64,000 nt of DNA from Streptococcus constellatus (lineage in GTDB: Bacteria > Bacillota > Bacilli > Lactobacillales > Streptococcaceae), in contig NZ_CABHMZ010000017.1 in assembly GCF_902167705.1 (NCBI RefSeq), forward strand, positions 53,864 to 117,863, in the 5' to 3' direction. Position 1 is the stretch's first letter; each line of letters starts with the position of its first letter. This document shows positions 1 through 8,785 of this stretch, piece after piece. The notes beneath the pieces are model-generated. The model was not told the DNA's origin. It was given only the letters and a program-made list of their open reading frames with translations, and ran no database searches. The position numbers and the translations under genes were made by a program.

Positions 1-1
1 A

Positions 2-577
2 CCGCAACAAGCAATCAACTATGTAGAATGCCATGATGATGCAACTGCTTTTGACTATTTTGCGATACAAAATCCAAAGATTGATTTGAAGGAGCGGCTT
101 GATAATGCCCGTCTCGCTCTGCATCTCTCCTTACTGGCACAAGGAGTGCCTTTCATCCACAGCGGGCAAGAATTTTTCCGTAGCAAAAATCTCATTGAGA
201 ATACGTATAATACCCCAGACACTATCAATCGTCTAGATTGGCTACGCTCCATTGAATATGAGAAAGATGTACAATTCATTCGGCATCTCATTCAATTTAG
301 GAAAACCAACCCGCTTCTCAGTTTGGAAACAAGAACAGAAATTAAAGATTACTGTTCTGTCGAATGGCTAAGTGATTCTGTGGTCGAATACAAAATTAAA
401 GAAAAAGAAGATCAAATCACGATCCTCATTAACTTTGGAAACGAAGCATTTAGCTATCCAAATCAGGATAAGCAAGCTATTTTTATCAACTATCCAGAGA
501 TCAGTCTTGACGTTCCTCTCAATACTAACAAAGATTCCTATACTGTCCCTGCAAAACAAGTTCTCGTACTTAAATAA
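2..577 (+). CDS. Type I pullulanase / glycogen-debranching GH13, C-terminal part (5' cut by window)
   Basis: Only the last ~191 codons are present; the reading frame is open from base 2, so the gene begins outside the window. The piece carries the end of a GH13 (alpha-amylase) barrel: a VECHDD segment corresponding to the conserved region around the transition-state-stabilising Asp of pullulanases, then PFIHSGQEFFRSK, which matches the AGQEF-R-K segment of type I pullulanases, followed by NRLDW and a beta-rich C-terminal domain. The family cleaves alpha-1,6 branch points in pullulan, glycogen or starch. Substrate and export cannot be judged because the N-terminus is missing. A bidirectional terminator follows. 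Alternative: another debranching GH13 of the same subfamily. Confidence 0.82.
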   Translation, partial: PQQAINYVECHDDATAFDYFAIQNPKIDLKERLDNARLALHLSLLAQGVPFIHSGQEFFRSKNLIENTYNTPDTINRLDWLRSIEYEKDVQFIRHLIQFRKTNPLLSLETRTEIKDYCSVEWLSDSVVEYKIKEKEDQITILINFGNEAFSYPNQDKQAIFINYPEISLDVPLNTNKDSYTVPAKQVLVLK

Positions 578-649
578 TCGTAACCACCCGTTAGTGAATT
601 GCAACCCAAAAGCTACGAGAGGGATTTAAAGTCACATAACAAAAAACAT

Positions 650-674
650 CAGATTGGCTAAACAAACCAATCTG
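650..674. terminator. Bidirectional Rho-independent terminator
   Basis: Perfect 8-bp stem CAGATTGG / CCAATCTG around a 9-nt loop, with a T-rich run on the right and an A-run on the left, so it can stop both the + strand pullulanase gene and the - strand YitT gene that converge here. Confidence 0.85.
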
Positions 675-680
675 ATTGTT

Positions 681-1616
681 TTATTCTTCTACGAAACGCC
701 CAAGAATGTGGACATTATCTGCTACTGATACAAAGGCATGTGGATCGATTTTACGCATAATGTGCTTGAATTCATTAAATTCTGCACGTGTAATAACTGT
801 AATCAAGACCGCTTTTTTCTCATGATTGTAAGTGCCTTCTGCGCCATTGATGATTGTTGCGCCGCGATGCAACTTATTGTGAATTTTTTCAATGACCGCT
901 TCAGGATGACTGGTGATAATCATAGCCTGCATCTTCTTTTGCTTGGTAAAGACTGCATCTGTCACACGGCTTGAGACAAAAATCGTAATCATCGAATAAA
1001 GCGCGTATTTCCAGCCGAAGGTCACACCCGCAATAATCATAATCGTCCCGTTGACAATAAAAGAAATATTTCCGACATTTCTGCCCGTTTTCTTCCGAAC
1101 CGTCAAGCTGACAATGTCCGTCCCACCACTAGAAATATTGGAACGCAAAGCAAAACCAATCCCCATTCCCATGATGACCCCACCGAACAATGCGTTGATA
1201 ATCGGATCATTTGTTAAAGTCACTTCAGGAACAAACTGGATAAACAGCGAGCTCATAGAAACGGTAATGAAAGTAAATACCGTAAACTTGTGCCCAATTT
1301 GATACCAAGCCAAAATCATCAGTGGGATATTGATGAGATAAAAAGTTACAGAAACCGGAATAGTAAATCCTAGAAAACGCGTACTTAAAGCAGCCAAAAT
1401 CTGCGCCAATCCAGTCGCACCACTTGAATAAACATGCCCCGGTTGAAAGAAGAGATTAACTGCAACTGCAGATAGAAAACCATAGATGAGTGAAGCAGAA
1501 ATCTTTTCATCGTACTTCTCACGGGAGATACTCTTCAGTACTCGTATCAACTTAAAATTATAGGCCAAACGGCGCAAATGATAACGAAATCGTTTATAAA
1601 TCTTAGTTTTATTCAT
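681..1616 (-). CDS. YitT family membrane protein (DUF161 + DUF2179)
   Basis: A 311-residue protein with an N-terminal cytoplasmic stretch, about five hydrophobic membrane segments between residues ~45 and ~215, and a soluble C-terminal DUF2179-type domain (residues ~225-305). Family hallmarks are [11 protein letters not shown] near the first helices and SSGGTDIV near residue 160. YitT proteins are integral membrane proteins of uncertain function, suspected transporters. The start codon overlaps the end of aspS by 8 bases, so the two are probably translated from one mRNA. Function is inference from family only. Confidence 0.85.
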   Translation of the reverse strand: MNKTKIYKRFRYHLRRLAYNFKLIRVLKSISREKYDEKISASLIYGFLSAVAVNLFFQPGHVYSSGATGLAQILAALSTRFLGFTIPVSVTFYLINIPLMILAWYQIGHKFTVFTFITVSMSSLFIQFVPEVTLTNDPIINALFGGVIMGMGIGFALRSNISSGGTDIVSLTVRKKTGRNVGNISFIVNGTIMIIAGVTFGWKYALYSMITIFVSSRVTDAVFTKQKKMQAMIITSHPEAVIEKIHNKLHRGATIINGAEGTYNHEKKAVLITVITRAEFNEFKHIMRKIDPHAFVSVADNVHILGRFVEE

Positions 1617-3357
1617 GACTTTCTACTTGTAAACTTAATTCTTCAAGTTGTTTAGTGTCCACTAGGCTTGGCGCCTGTGTCATGGGATCGCTTGCTTTAT
1701 TATTTTTAGGAAAAGCAATTACTTCACGGATATTTTCCTCACCAGCCAGCAACATGACAAAGCGATCGAGTCCAATTGCTAGTCCACCATGCGGTGGGAA
1801 ACCATAATCCATTGCTTCTAGCAAGAAACCAAATTGATCAGCAGCTTCTTCTTTAGAAAAACCAAGGGCTTTAAACATTCGTTCTTGCAAATCTTTGTGG
1901 TTAATACGAAGACTTCCACCGCCCAATTCATAACCATTCAAGACAATATCATAAGCAATAGCACGAACCTTGCTCAAATCACCTTCTAATTCATGAGCTG
2001 TATCTTCTTGTGGAAGGGTAAAGGGATGGTGTGCACTCATATAGCGACCTTCTTCTTCCGACCATTCGAACATTGGCCAATCCACAATCCAAAGGTAATT
2101 AAATTTCGATTCATCAATCAAGCCCAGCTCTTTTGCCAAACGTGTACGTAAGGCACCCAGTGCTGCATTTGCTACTTCAAGTGTATCCGCTACAAAAAGA
2201 ACCAAATCATTGTCTTCAAGTTGTAAAGCATCTGTCAACTTAATTGTCAAGTCTTTCAGAAACTTAGCAACTGGGCCGTTTAATTCACCTGATGCCACTT
2301 TCACCCAAGCAAGTCCTTTTGCTCCATACTGTTTTGCTTGCTCTGTCAACTTATCAATATCTTTGCGAGAATATTTATCAGCAGCATTTTTCACAACAAT
2401 TGCTTTAACTGCTGGTGCTTCGGAGAAAACTTTGAAGTCAACTTCCTTGACAAGTCCTGTCAAGTCTTGTAACAGCATCTCAAAACGTGTATCTGGCTTA
2501 TCACTTCCATATAAAGCCATTGCATCATCATAGTTCATGCGTGGGAAGGGCAGAGAAACCTCAATTCCCTTTGTTTCTTTCATCACTCGAGCAATCAAGC
2601 CTTCTGTGATATCTTGAATTTCTTGATCAGATAGGAAAGAAGTTTCTAAGTCAACCTGTGTAAACTCTGGTTGACGGTCTCCACGCAAATCCTCATCACG
2701 GAAGCATTTAACAATTTGATAATAGCGATCAAACCCCGCATTCATCAACAATTGCTTTGTAATTTGAGGACTTTGTGGCAATGCATAGAAATGGCCTTGG
2801 TTGACTCGACTTGGTACCAAATAATCACGCGCCCCTTCTGGAGTTGACTTAGTAAGAAACGGCGTTTCCACATCAATAAATTCTAACTCATCCAAGTAAT
2901 TGCGAATAGAATGTGTTACCTTAGCCCGCAATTTCAAATTTGCTAACATTTCAGGACGACGAAGGTCTAAATAACGATAGCGAAGACGTGTATCATCATT
3001 CGCTTCAATACCGTCTTTGATTTCAAATGGAGTCGTTTTGGCCGTATTGAGAACTGTCAAATTCTCCACATGCAGTTCAACAGCACCCGTTGCCAATTTA
3101 TCATTCGCCTGCGTACGAGCTTCTACTTTTCCAGTCACTTCAATCACATATTCGCTTCGCAAACTTTCGGCTGTTTCCATGACTTCTTTAGCCACATTTT
3201 CAGGATTGATAACCAGCTGCATAATGCCTTCACGGTCACGTAAATCAATGAAAATCAGTCCTCCCAAGTCACGACGACGAGACACCCAGCCTTTCAAAGT
3301 GATTTCTTGACCGACATGTTCACTACGAACACGCCCAGCATACATTGAACGTTTCAT
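1609..3357 (-). CDS. aspS: Aspartyl-tRNA synthetase
   Basis: Charges tRNA-Asp with aspartate (class II aminoacyl-tRNA synthetase, bacterial type). The N-terminal OB-fold anticodon domain ([20 protein letters not shown]..) is followed by motif 2 ([16 protein letters not shown]), the bacterial GAD insertion and motif 3 ([15 protein letters not shown]). I place the start at 3357 (MKRSMYAGR), preceded by a GGAG site about 8 bases upstream, giving 582 residues, the usual bacterial length; an upstream in-frame ATG at 3429 would add 24 unrelated residues. An extended -10 (TGGTAAAAT, about 3389-3397) lies just upstream and is nearly identical to the one before hisS. Followed by the overlapping YitT gene. 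Confidence 0.97.
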   Translation of the reverse strand: MKRSMYAGRVRSEHVGQEITLKGWVSRRRDLGGLIFIDLRDREGIMQLVINPENVAKEVMETAESLRSEYVIEVTGKVEARTQANDKLATGAVELHVENLTVLNTAKTTPFEIKDGIEANDDTRLRYRYLDLRRPEMLANLKLRAKVTHSIRNYLDELEFIDVETPFLTKSTPEGARDYLVPSRVNQGHFYALPQSPQITKQLLMNAGFDRYYQIVKCFRDEDLRGDRQPEFTQVDLETSFLSDQEIQDITEGLIARVMKETKGIEVSLPFPRMNYDDAMALYGSDKPDTRFEMLLQDLTGLVKEVDFKVFSEAPAVKAIVVKNAADKYSRKDIDKLTEQAKQYGAKGLAWVKVASGELNGPVAKFLKDLTIKLTDALQLEDNDLVLFVADTLEVANAALGALRTRLAKELGLIDESKFNYLWIVDWPMFEWSEEEGRYMSAHHPFTLPQEDTAHELEGDLSKVRAIAYDIVLNGYELGGGSLRINHKDLQERMFKALGFSKEEAADQFGFLLEAMDYGFPPHGGLAIGLDRFVMLLAGEENIREVIAFPKNNKASDPMTQAPSLVDTKQLEELSLQVESHE

Positions 3358-3447
3358 TTTTATTCTCCAAACTTTTAATTCTTTTACTATTTTACCACAA
3401 AAGCGATGAAAAAGAAGGCTGCTTTTCAAAAACTTCTTATCTTAACC

Positions 3448-3472
3448 TAATCTCCTCATAAAAAGGAGATTA
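3448..3472 (-). terminator. Hairpin downstream of the small membrane protein gene
   Basis: Perfect 8-bp inverted repeat TAATCTCC / GGAGATTA with a 9-nt loop, 5 bases after the stop of the 3477-3686 gene and upstream of aspS. The following T-tract on the minus strand is weak, so it may be a partial terminator or processing hairpin. Confidence 0.5.
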
Positions 3473-3476
3473 AGGC

Positions 3477-3686
3477 TCATTTCTTAATCTCTTTTTCATA
3501 TAATTCAGGGCGCAAAGCCTTGACAACATAACTTGATGCTAAGCGCAACAGCCCCGCTGCTAAGCCAAAAATCGGTGCTAAAAATCGAAAGAAGAAGTCC
3601 CCTCTCACAAAATAAGCAATGCCACCTATGACTAGAAAGACTATAATAAACTGAATCATGGATGGGATGATAATCTTTTTCATCAT
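3477..3686 (-). CDS. Small two-helix membrane protein, unknown function
   Basis: 69 residues: a short basic N-terminus, a first hydrophobic helix (residues ~5-26), a second one (~32-52, FRFLAPIFGLAAGLLRLAS) and a charged tail ending KEIKK. Two adjacent ATGs (3686 and 3683) follow an AGAGG site with good spacing. I do not recognise the family. It lies alone between hisS and aspS on the same strand, with hairpins on both sides, so it is likely a separate small transcription unit or a read-through cistron. Function unknown. Confidence 0.65.
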   Translation of the reverse strand: MMKKIIIPSMIQFIIVFLVIGGIAYFVRGDFFFRFLAPIFGLAAGLLRLASSYVVKALRPELYEKEIKK

Positions 3687-3724
3687 TCATTCAACCTCTA
3701 CTTTACACTACCTACATAATGATA

Positions 3725-3750
3725 GCAAAAAGCCATTGACTGGCTTTTGC
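3725..3750 (-). terminator. Rho-independent terminator of hisS
   Basis: GC-containing stem GCAAAAGCCA / TGGCTTTTTGC with a 5-nt loop, immediately after the hisS stop codon; on the minus strand the distal arm supplies the U-run. Confidence 0.8.
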
Positions 3751-3761
3751 ATTCTTCTCCA

Positions 3762-5042
3762 CTAAAAACCTACTTGTTCAAAAATTGTTTGAAAATCTTC
3801 TTGAATCTGATTTAAATCAACCGTTAATTCTTCACGAGTGTGATTATTTTTGACGGTAACTTGGTTGCTTTCAATTTCACTTTCGCCAAGAGTTATCAAC
3901 ACTTTAGCAGAAAAAGCGTCTGCTGACTTGAATTGCGCTTTCAACTTACGGTTTAAATAATCACGCTCAGCTGTAAATCCTTGCTTGCGAAGTGCTTGTA
4001 CAATTTCCAAAGCTTTACTATTGGCACCGTCTCCCAAAACTGCAACATAAACGTCTAAGCTATCCTCCAGCGGTAATGCCACACCCTGCTTTTCAAGAAC
4101 GAGAAGCAGGCGCTCCACGCCCATTCCAAAGCCAAAACCAGCCGTCTCTGGTCCACCAAAATAAGCAACGAGGCTATCATAGCGACCGCCTGCACAGATT
4201 GTCAATTCATTACCTGCCACATCTGCAATAAACTCAAAAATCGTATGATTGTAATAATCCAATCCGCGAACCATGTTGGTATTGATAACATAAGGAATTT
4301 TTAGTGCTTCCAACATCGAACGCACAGCTTGAAAATGCGTTTGGCTTTCCTCATCTAGATAATCCAGGATAGAGGGTGCATTTTCAACAGCGAGTTTGTC
4401 TTCCTTTTCCTTACTGTCTAGCACACGGAGAGGATTTTCTTCTAGACGACGCTGGCTATCTTTAGAAAGACTGTCTTTCAACGGCGTCAAATAATCAATC
4501 AAGGCTTGACGGTAAGCGACACGACTCTCCGCATTTCCCAAACTATTCAACTGCAACGTTACACCGTGAATACCAATTTCATTGAAAAATTGAGCTGCCA
4601 TAGCGATTGTCTCCACATCTGTCGCAGGATTGTTGGAGCCAAAACACTCTACACCAATCTGATGAAACTCACGCAAACGTCCTGCCTGAGGGCGTTCATA
4701 GCGAAACATAGAGCCCATATAATAAAGTTTCACCGGCTTTTGGACTTCTGGGGCAAAGAGCTTATTTTCCACATAAGAACGTACAACTGGTGCTGTTCCT
4801 TCTGGACGCAAAGTAATGTGACGGTCGCCTTTGTCATAAAAATCATACATTTCTTTGGTCACAATATCAGTCGTGTCGCCAACAGAACGACTAATCACTT
4901 CATAATGCTCAAATAGTGGGGTACGAATTTCTGCGTAATGATATTTTTTTAATGTTTTGCGAGCAAATTCTTCTACATATTGCCATTTGACAGACTCTTG
5001 AGGGAGAATATCCTGAGTCCCTTTCGGTTTTTGTAATTTCAT
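3762..5042 (-). CDS. hisS: Histidyl-tRNA synthetase
   Basis: Charges tRNA-His; class II synthetase, cytoplasmic homodimer. Visible signatures: PKGTQDILP at the N-terminus, motif 2 [16 protein letters not shown], the histidine-A region [12 protein letters not shown], and motif 3 [12 protein letters not shown], then the C-terminal anticodon-binding domain. Start chosen at 5042 (MKLQKPKG) because AGAGGAAA sits 5-6 bases upstream; the ATG at 5057 has no such site and would place the ribosome site inside the gene. That gives 426 residues, normal for the family. Extended -10 TGGTAAAAT near 5073-5081. No T-box specifier or antiterminator was seen in the short leader. Confidence 0.97.
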   Translation of the reverse strand: MKLQKPKGTQDILPQESVKWQYVEEFARKTLKKYHYAEIRTPLFEHYEVISRSVGDTTDIVTKEMYDFYDKGDRHITLRPEGTAPVVRSYVENKLFAPEVQKPVKLYYMGSMFRYERPQAGRLREFHQIGVECFGSNNPATDVETIAMAAQFFNEIGIHGVTLQLNSLGNAESRVAYRQALIDYLTPLKDSLSKDSQRRLEENPLRVLDSKEKEDKLAVENAPSILDYLDEESQTHFQAVRSMLEALKIPYVINTNMVRGLDYYNHTIFEFIADVAGNELTICAGGRYDSLVAYFGGPETAGFGFGMGVERLLLVLEKQGVALPLEDSLDVYVAVLGDGANSKALEIVQALRKQGFTAERDYLNRKLKAQFKSADAFSAKVLITLGESEIESNQVTVKNNHTREELTVDLNQIQEDFQTIFEQVGF

Positions 5043-5179
5043 AGCTTTCCTCTTCATTCATATAATATAATTATTTTACCACAAGTAGCAGATTTTGAGG
5101 ACAGTTTCAGTATATTTTCTCTAAAAAGCTAGCACGCTCTGCTATTTTCCAAAAAGTAAAAGAAAATCTGTCAAGTAAC

Positions 5180-5208
5180 TTTACTTTACAAAAATTTTTT
5201 GATATACT
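5180..5208 (+). promoter_or_regulatory. Promoter of rpmF-rpmG
   Basis: TTTACT (5180-5185), 17-base spacer, TATACT (5203-5208), about 60 bases upstream of rpmF. Confidence 0.7.
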
Positions 5209-5270
5209 ATTACAGTTGATGAAAATCAAAGAGATTGAATCGAACTTATATTAAAAGGAGAATAAAGAAA

Positions 5271-5453
5271 ATGGCAGTACCTGCACGTCGCACTTCAAAA
5301 GCGAAGAAAAACAAACGCCGCACTCACTACAAAATTACAGCTCCATCTGTACATTTTGACGAAACTACTGGAGATTACTCACGTTCTCACCGTGTATCCC
5401 TCAAAGGATACTACAAAGGACGTAAAATCGCCAAAGCTGCAGCAGCAGAATAA
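5271..5453 (+). CDS. rpmF: 50S ribosomal protein L32
   Basis: A 60-residue, strongly basic protein beginning [17 protein letters not shown], the L32 signature, and ending [12 protein letters not shown]. Part of the large ribosomal subunit. The start at 5271 is set by AAAGGAG about 10 bases upstream; an in-frame ATG-like start at 5235 would add 12 residues absent from L32. This copy lacks the C-x2-C / C-x-C zinc ribbon cysteines found in the zinc-binding L32 form. Co-transcribed with rpmG 15 bases downstream. Confidence 0.96.
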   Translation: MAVPARRTSKAKKNKRRTHYKITAPSVHFDETTGDYSRSHRVSLKGYYKGRKIAKAAAAE

Positions 5454-5468
5454 TAGAAGGGAGCTATC

Positions 5469-5618
5469 ATGCGCGTAAATATCACACTTGAACACAAAGC
5501 ATCTGGTGAACGCTTGTACCTTACTTCTAAAAACAAACGCAACACTCCAGACCGTCTTCAATTGAAGAAATACTCACCAAAACTGCGTAAGCACGTGGTC
5601 TTCACCGAGGTGAAATAA
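5469..5618 (+). CDS. rpmG: 50S ribosomal protein L33
   Basis: 49 codons, too short for many gene callers. Starts [20 protein letters not shown] and ends [12 protein letters not shown], the typical L33 fold. No cysteines are present, so it is the zinc-independent (C-minus) form. A GGGAG site lies about 7 bases upstream of the ATG. Directly behind rpmF in a two-gene ribosomal operon that ends in a strong terminator. Confidence 0.96.
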   Translation: MRVNITLEHKASGERLYLTSKNKRNTPDRLQLKKYSPKLRKHVVFTEVK

Positions 5619-5628
5619 TTGAGATCAG

Positions 5629-5663
5629 AAAAGCCTATGAAACCAACGTTTCTAGGCTTTTTT
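5629..5663 (+). terminator. Terminator of rpmF-rpmG
   Basis: AAAAGCCTA / TAGGCTTTT stem, with an inner GAAAC/GTTTC pairing, followed by TTTTTTGTCC. Confidence 0.9.
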
Positions 5664-5777
5664 GTCCTTACTAAGTGGATTGTTTTAGTGTAACCAATTC
5701 AATTATATTTCCACAGCTTGCATACAATGTAAGCGTCTATATCTTGCAACTCTTAAAACAAATTTACTGTTTTTGAT

Positions 5778-6750
5778 TTATTCTTTGTGGCTATATTTCT
5801 TACCCTTATTGATAAAAATAGACTTAAATAAAACAACTATAAAAATAATGAGCCAAGCTAGTTCTGAGAAAATTATCATAACCTTCTCTGTCACTTCCAT
5901 TTTATAGGAAATGGTGACACTATTTTTAGCATTTGGAAGTTGCTGGAAAGTGGGAGTTCCGATAGCACTTAAATTTAAGAGGTCATTATTCAATTGCTTC
6001 CCATTAAATGTAATGATAGTCTTCTTGTAAACTATTATAGGTAACTCTCTAAACGAAAAAGAAAATCCCTATTTCAACAAGTAATCTTTTTATGAAAACC
6101 AACTTTTTAGGATGTTGAAAAAATGCTAAAGCAAAGAATGGTAAGTAAATCAGCACTAATAATACGGAAGATAGCATATGTGTCTGAACCATCAAAGCTG
6201 TATAAATGCCTAAGGTATATTTTGGTACCTGTTTAGTATCCTTTAGTTCAAATAAGATACTCAAAGCTAAGGGCATTAAAGCTGCACCCCAACTGGTAAA
6301 TCCTTGTCGAATTGTCCAATATTGAATAGAGTAGCTAGAGATATAGAGCAAAGCGCCAAGGACAGCGTACTTCTGCTCCATTTTACTTTTAATAAGAAAC
6401 ACATACATAGACAAGCCAGCTAGATTGAATAATACAATATTGGATAAGACCTGATAGATAAACCAATTCTTACTGATTAGAACCAAGAAGCCATGAAAAT
6501 AAGCTATAAAAGGACCATAAAGGGCATTAACTATCCGTCCAGACTGCTGAAAACCATATAGAGAGATATGATAGTTAAAATTGACATTCTTAATTTGTTC
6601 AGCTGTATCATAAAATCGGTTAAAGTGAAAGATAGAATCCGAACCTAAAATTAAGTTACCTGAAAAAAATTGAGGTAATAAGATAAGGATAGAACACAGA
6701 AATATCAGAAGCAGACCCGTCAGGTGATTTGTTTTGTTCCTATCAAACAC
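5778..6750 (-). pseudogene. Remnant of a large polytopic membrane protein (internal deletion and frame change)
   Basis: Two pieces on the same strand. The 5' piece (6750-6049) encodes 233 residues: a basic N-terminus, an export-type first helix, a luminal loop with GSDSIFHFNRFYD, then several helices, as in YfhO / 6-pyruvoyl-tetrahydropterin-synthase-related membrane proteins that normally exceed 500 residues. It stops at 6049. The 3' piece lies in another frame (open from about 6068 to 5778) and looks like the C-terminal end of such a protein: a beta-rich segment (VYKKTIITFNGKQL.., SAIGTPTFQQLPNAKN), one membrane helix and a basic tail. The middle few hundred residues are absent. Inference: decayed paralogue of the YfhO-like class also seen at 59359. 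Confidence 0.7.
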
Positions 6751-6954
6751 TATAATTTACCTCCAAATTATCATATAAAAACGAAAAGTTGATATAAATC
6801 GACTTTTAAGTACACCACAATATAATTCATTACTCAATAAACTAAGTATGTCTATATTCTTTGCTTGTATTACAAGTGCTATAGTATGCATACAAAGGAC
6901 TTACAAAAGTATTTTCTGCTCATCTACTATAATAGCCATGCTTTTGTTCCCATG

Positions 6955-6999
6955 CTATTCTCCAATAACTTCTTTGTTTTGTTTAATTGATTTTTTCAT
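6955..6999 (-). CDS. Possible 14-codon leader peptide or remnant ORF
   Basis: ATG at 6999 is preceded by a near-perfect ribosome site (AGGAGGT, 8 bases upstream) and by a promoter (7048-7076). The ORF encodes MKKSIKQNKEVIGE and then meets TAG; the same frame stays open for 17 more codons to a TAA at 6901. It lies upstream of, and on the same strand as, the decayed membrane-protein gene at 6750, so it could be a leader peptide for that gene or the broken 5' end of a small peptide gene. Coding is not proven. Confidence 0.3.
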   Translation of the reverse strand: MKKSIKQNKEVIGE

Positions 7000-7047
7000 G
7001 AACAGATACCTCCTGTTTTTAAAATGAAGTGTACTATATCTAATTGA

Positions 7048-7076
7048 ATAATACAATGATTACTTAAAATAATCAA
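7048..7076 (-). promoter_or_regulatory. Putative promoter for the mini-ORF
   Basis: On the minus strand TTGATT, 17-base spacer, TATTAT; about 50 bases upstream of the ATG at 6999. Confidence 0.4.
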
Positions 7077-7130
7077 CCATTTTATGAAAGTAGAATTTTC
7101 AACAATCATAAAAAAGAAAACATAGAAATA

Positions 7131-7160
7131 AAGAGTTTAAAACATCTGTCTTAAACTCTT
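7131..7160 (-). terminator. Terminator of czcD
   Basis: Perfect 10-bp stem AAGAGTTTAA / TTAAACTCTT, 6 bases after the czcD stop; U-rich sequence follows on the minus strand. Confidence 0.65.
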
Positions 7161-7166
7161 TGCCCC

Positions 7167-8030
7167 TCACTGTTGCTCACCAATACAGCACTCTTCGTGC
7201 TCATCTAAACTTTCATCTGCTTGAATGGTGACTTTTGTAATTCCATACATTTTGAGATGTTGGCGAATGAGCTGCTGAGTTTCTGCTTGTTGTTCGGGAT
7301 GTTTCATGCAAATATGAATCATCGCAAATTTTTCTAGTCCGTCGGTTGTCCAAACATTTAACTGAGTGATTGTTTGGATATTCTCGATTGTTTGAATCTC
7401 TGCATAAAGATCATTCAAGTTCACATCACTCGGTACGTGATCAAGAAAGATTTGAACATTTTCCCAAAACTTTGGCAATGCTTTACTCAAGATAAAGGTC
7501 GAAATGATGAGCGAAAGCAATGGGTCAAGGAAATACCAATTTGTAAAGCGAAGAATAAAGGATACGAAGATTACAGCCAACCAGCCTAAAATATCTTCTA
7601 GGAAATGCAAACTCAGAATGGATTCGTTGTGCGTATGTCCATGACTAACCACCCTGCTGGCTGCAAAGTTGATTACAATTGCAAAAATTCCCAGAACAAG
7701 CATACCGTCGTAATTTACCCGTTCAGGCGCAAACAATTTGGGTACATTTTCAACCAGAATGAGAATAGAACCCACTATTAAAATGGTAGAAGTCAACATA
7801 GCTCCCAGCAAACTATACCGTTTATAGCCTAATGTATAGTTTCTATCACCTCGTCTATTGGAAATTTTTTCAAAAAATGCTGATAAACCAATCGCTAGGG
7901 CATCACCCGTATCATGCACCGCATCTGCTAGCACAGCACTAGAATTAAAAAGAACTCCAAAGATAAATTCAATAACTGCAAAAGAAAAGTTTAATAGAAA
8001 TGCAATCCAGACATTTTTGCTTGATTTCAT
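7167..8030 (-). CDS. czcD: Cation diffusion facilitator, zinc/cation efflux (CzcD type)
   Basis: 287 residues with six membrane helices and a cytoplasmic C-terminal domain, the layout of CDF antiporters that export Zn2+ (sometimes Mn2+, Fe2+, Co2+) in exchange for protons. The second helix carries ADAVHDTGDALAIG and the fifth SLHFLEDILGWLAV, giving the paired H-x3-D metal site characteristic of zinc-preferring CDFs. The C-terminus ends DESLDEHEECCIGEQQ, rich in acidic, His and Cys residues that may bind metal. It is divergent from a TetR-family regulator at 8201, the arrangement of pneumococcal czcD/sczA. Start has GGAGGAG 7-8 bases upstream. Confidence 0.9.
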   Translation of the reverse strand: MKSSKNVWIAFLLNFSFAVIEFIFGVLFNSSAVLADAVHDTGDALAIGLSAFFEKISNRRGDRNYTLGYKRYSLLGAMLTSTILIVGSILILVENVPKLFAPERVNYDGMLVLGIFAIVINFAASRVVSHGHTHNESILSLHFLEDILGWLAVIFVSFILRFTNWYFLDPLLSLIISTFILSKALPKFWENVQIFLDHVPSDVNLNDLYAEIQTIENIQTITQLNVWTTDGLEKFAMIHICMKHPEQQAETQQLIRQHLKMYGITKVTIQADESLDEHEECCIGEQQ

Positions 8031-8200
8031 TATAATCTCCTCCTAATCGCACATTGAGATTTAGTTTTATTTATTGTATAATGTATTCAAAACAAAACAC
8101 TTTGTTCAATTATATTATCTACTATTTTAACGGAGGAAACAAGAAACAAATCTAATGCTTCGTTCAATAGCGTACATTTAGGGAGTTTTGTTCGGAAACG
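8031..8200. promoter_or_regulatory. Divergent czcD / TetR regulator control region
   Basis: Contains a minus-strand TATACA -10 for czcD without a good -35, as expected for an activator-dependent promoter. Three copies of a T-T/C-GTTC motif (8101, 8161, 8187) two of them GTTCAAT, could be regulator half-sites. Pairing to SczA is inference from the arrangement. Confidence 0.4.
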
Positions 8201-8722
8201 ATGGATAGACGAGTTAAAAAATCACGCGCAGCCATTTATCAGGCTTTTCTCACTCTTTTGAATCAAAAAAGCTATGAGTCCCTCACAGTTCAGGAAATCA
8301 TTGACCTCGCAGATGTCGGTCGGTCGACTTTCTATGCTCATTTTGAGACAAAAGAAGCACTACTTGAAGAAATGTGCCAAGATTTGTTCCAACATACATT
8401 TGTTGAACGCTACCAAGCAAGCGAACTTTTTGACGCAACAGCTCACATTTTTTACCATTTCAGGAAAAATCAAGATAAAATAGCCACTTTATTATTATCG
8501 AAAAATATCTATTTTATCAATCGTCTAAAATTAGAGCTAGAGCACTATCTTTTTCCTCTCATTCGTGAAAAACTATTGATACAAAAGTCTGATTTACCAG
8601 AACCATTTTTAAAAAACTATGTTACAACGACCTTTATCGAAACGGTAACTTGGTGGCTAGGACAACGAAATAAAATCGACGAAGCTACTATTACAGCCTA
8701 TTATCTAGAGCTAATGCACTAA
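8201..8722 (+). CDS. TetR family regulator, probably zinc-responsive SczA type
   Basis: 173 residues. N-terminal TetR helix-turn-helix (residues ~8-55): SYESLTVQEIIDLADVGRSTFYAHFETKEALLEEM, with the usual tyrosine/phenylalanine pair at the end of the recognition helix; the rest is an all-alpha ligand domain with several His and Cys residues. It is divergently transcribed from czcD. In Streptococcus pneumoniae the TetR-family protein SczA sits in this position and activates czcD under zinc excess, so the same role is inferred here. No strong ribosome site precedes the ATG at 8201; a start a few codons later is possible. Confidence 0.75.
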   Translation: MDRRVKKSRAAIYQAFLTLLNQKSYESLTVQEIIDLADVGRSTFYAHFETKEALLEEMCQDLFQHTFVERYQASELFDATAHIFYHFRKNQDKIATLLLSKNIYFINRLKLELEHYLFPLIREKLLIQKSDLPEPFLKNYVTTTFIETVTWWLGQRNKIDEATITAYYLELMH

Positions 8723-8785
8723 TATAGGGCTATAATTTCGGCTATTTCTATGATATAATTTTCTAAGAAACTCTTAGGAGCATTT

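Larger units (their letters stand above)
6751..7166. other. Gene-poor intergenic stretch (416 bp)
   Basis: AT-rich. Contains the minus-strand mini-ORF and promoter listed separately, and the terminator of czcD at its right end. The region 6751-6900 shows no convincing gene or RNA; the only structure I see is a weak imperfect repeat around TTTGTATGCATACTATAG and CTTGTAATACAAG (about 6865-6905). Confidence 0.5.

Noticed and set aside
5043..5180. T-box leader before hisS (also considered for aspS and trpS)
   Set aside because: Leaders are under ~60 bases after the promoter; no specifier stem or AGGGTGGNACCGCG-type T-box seen.
6049..6750. Functional short membrane protein
   Set aside because: Ends abruptly in mid-family with a C-terminal remnant in another frame downstream, so decay is more likely than a real short gene.
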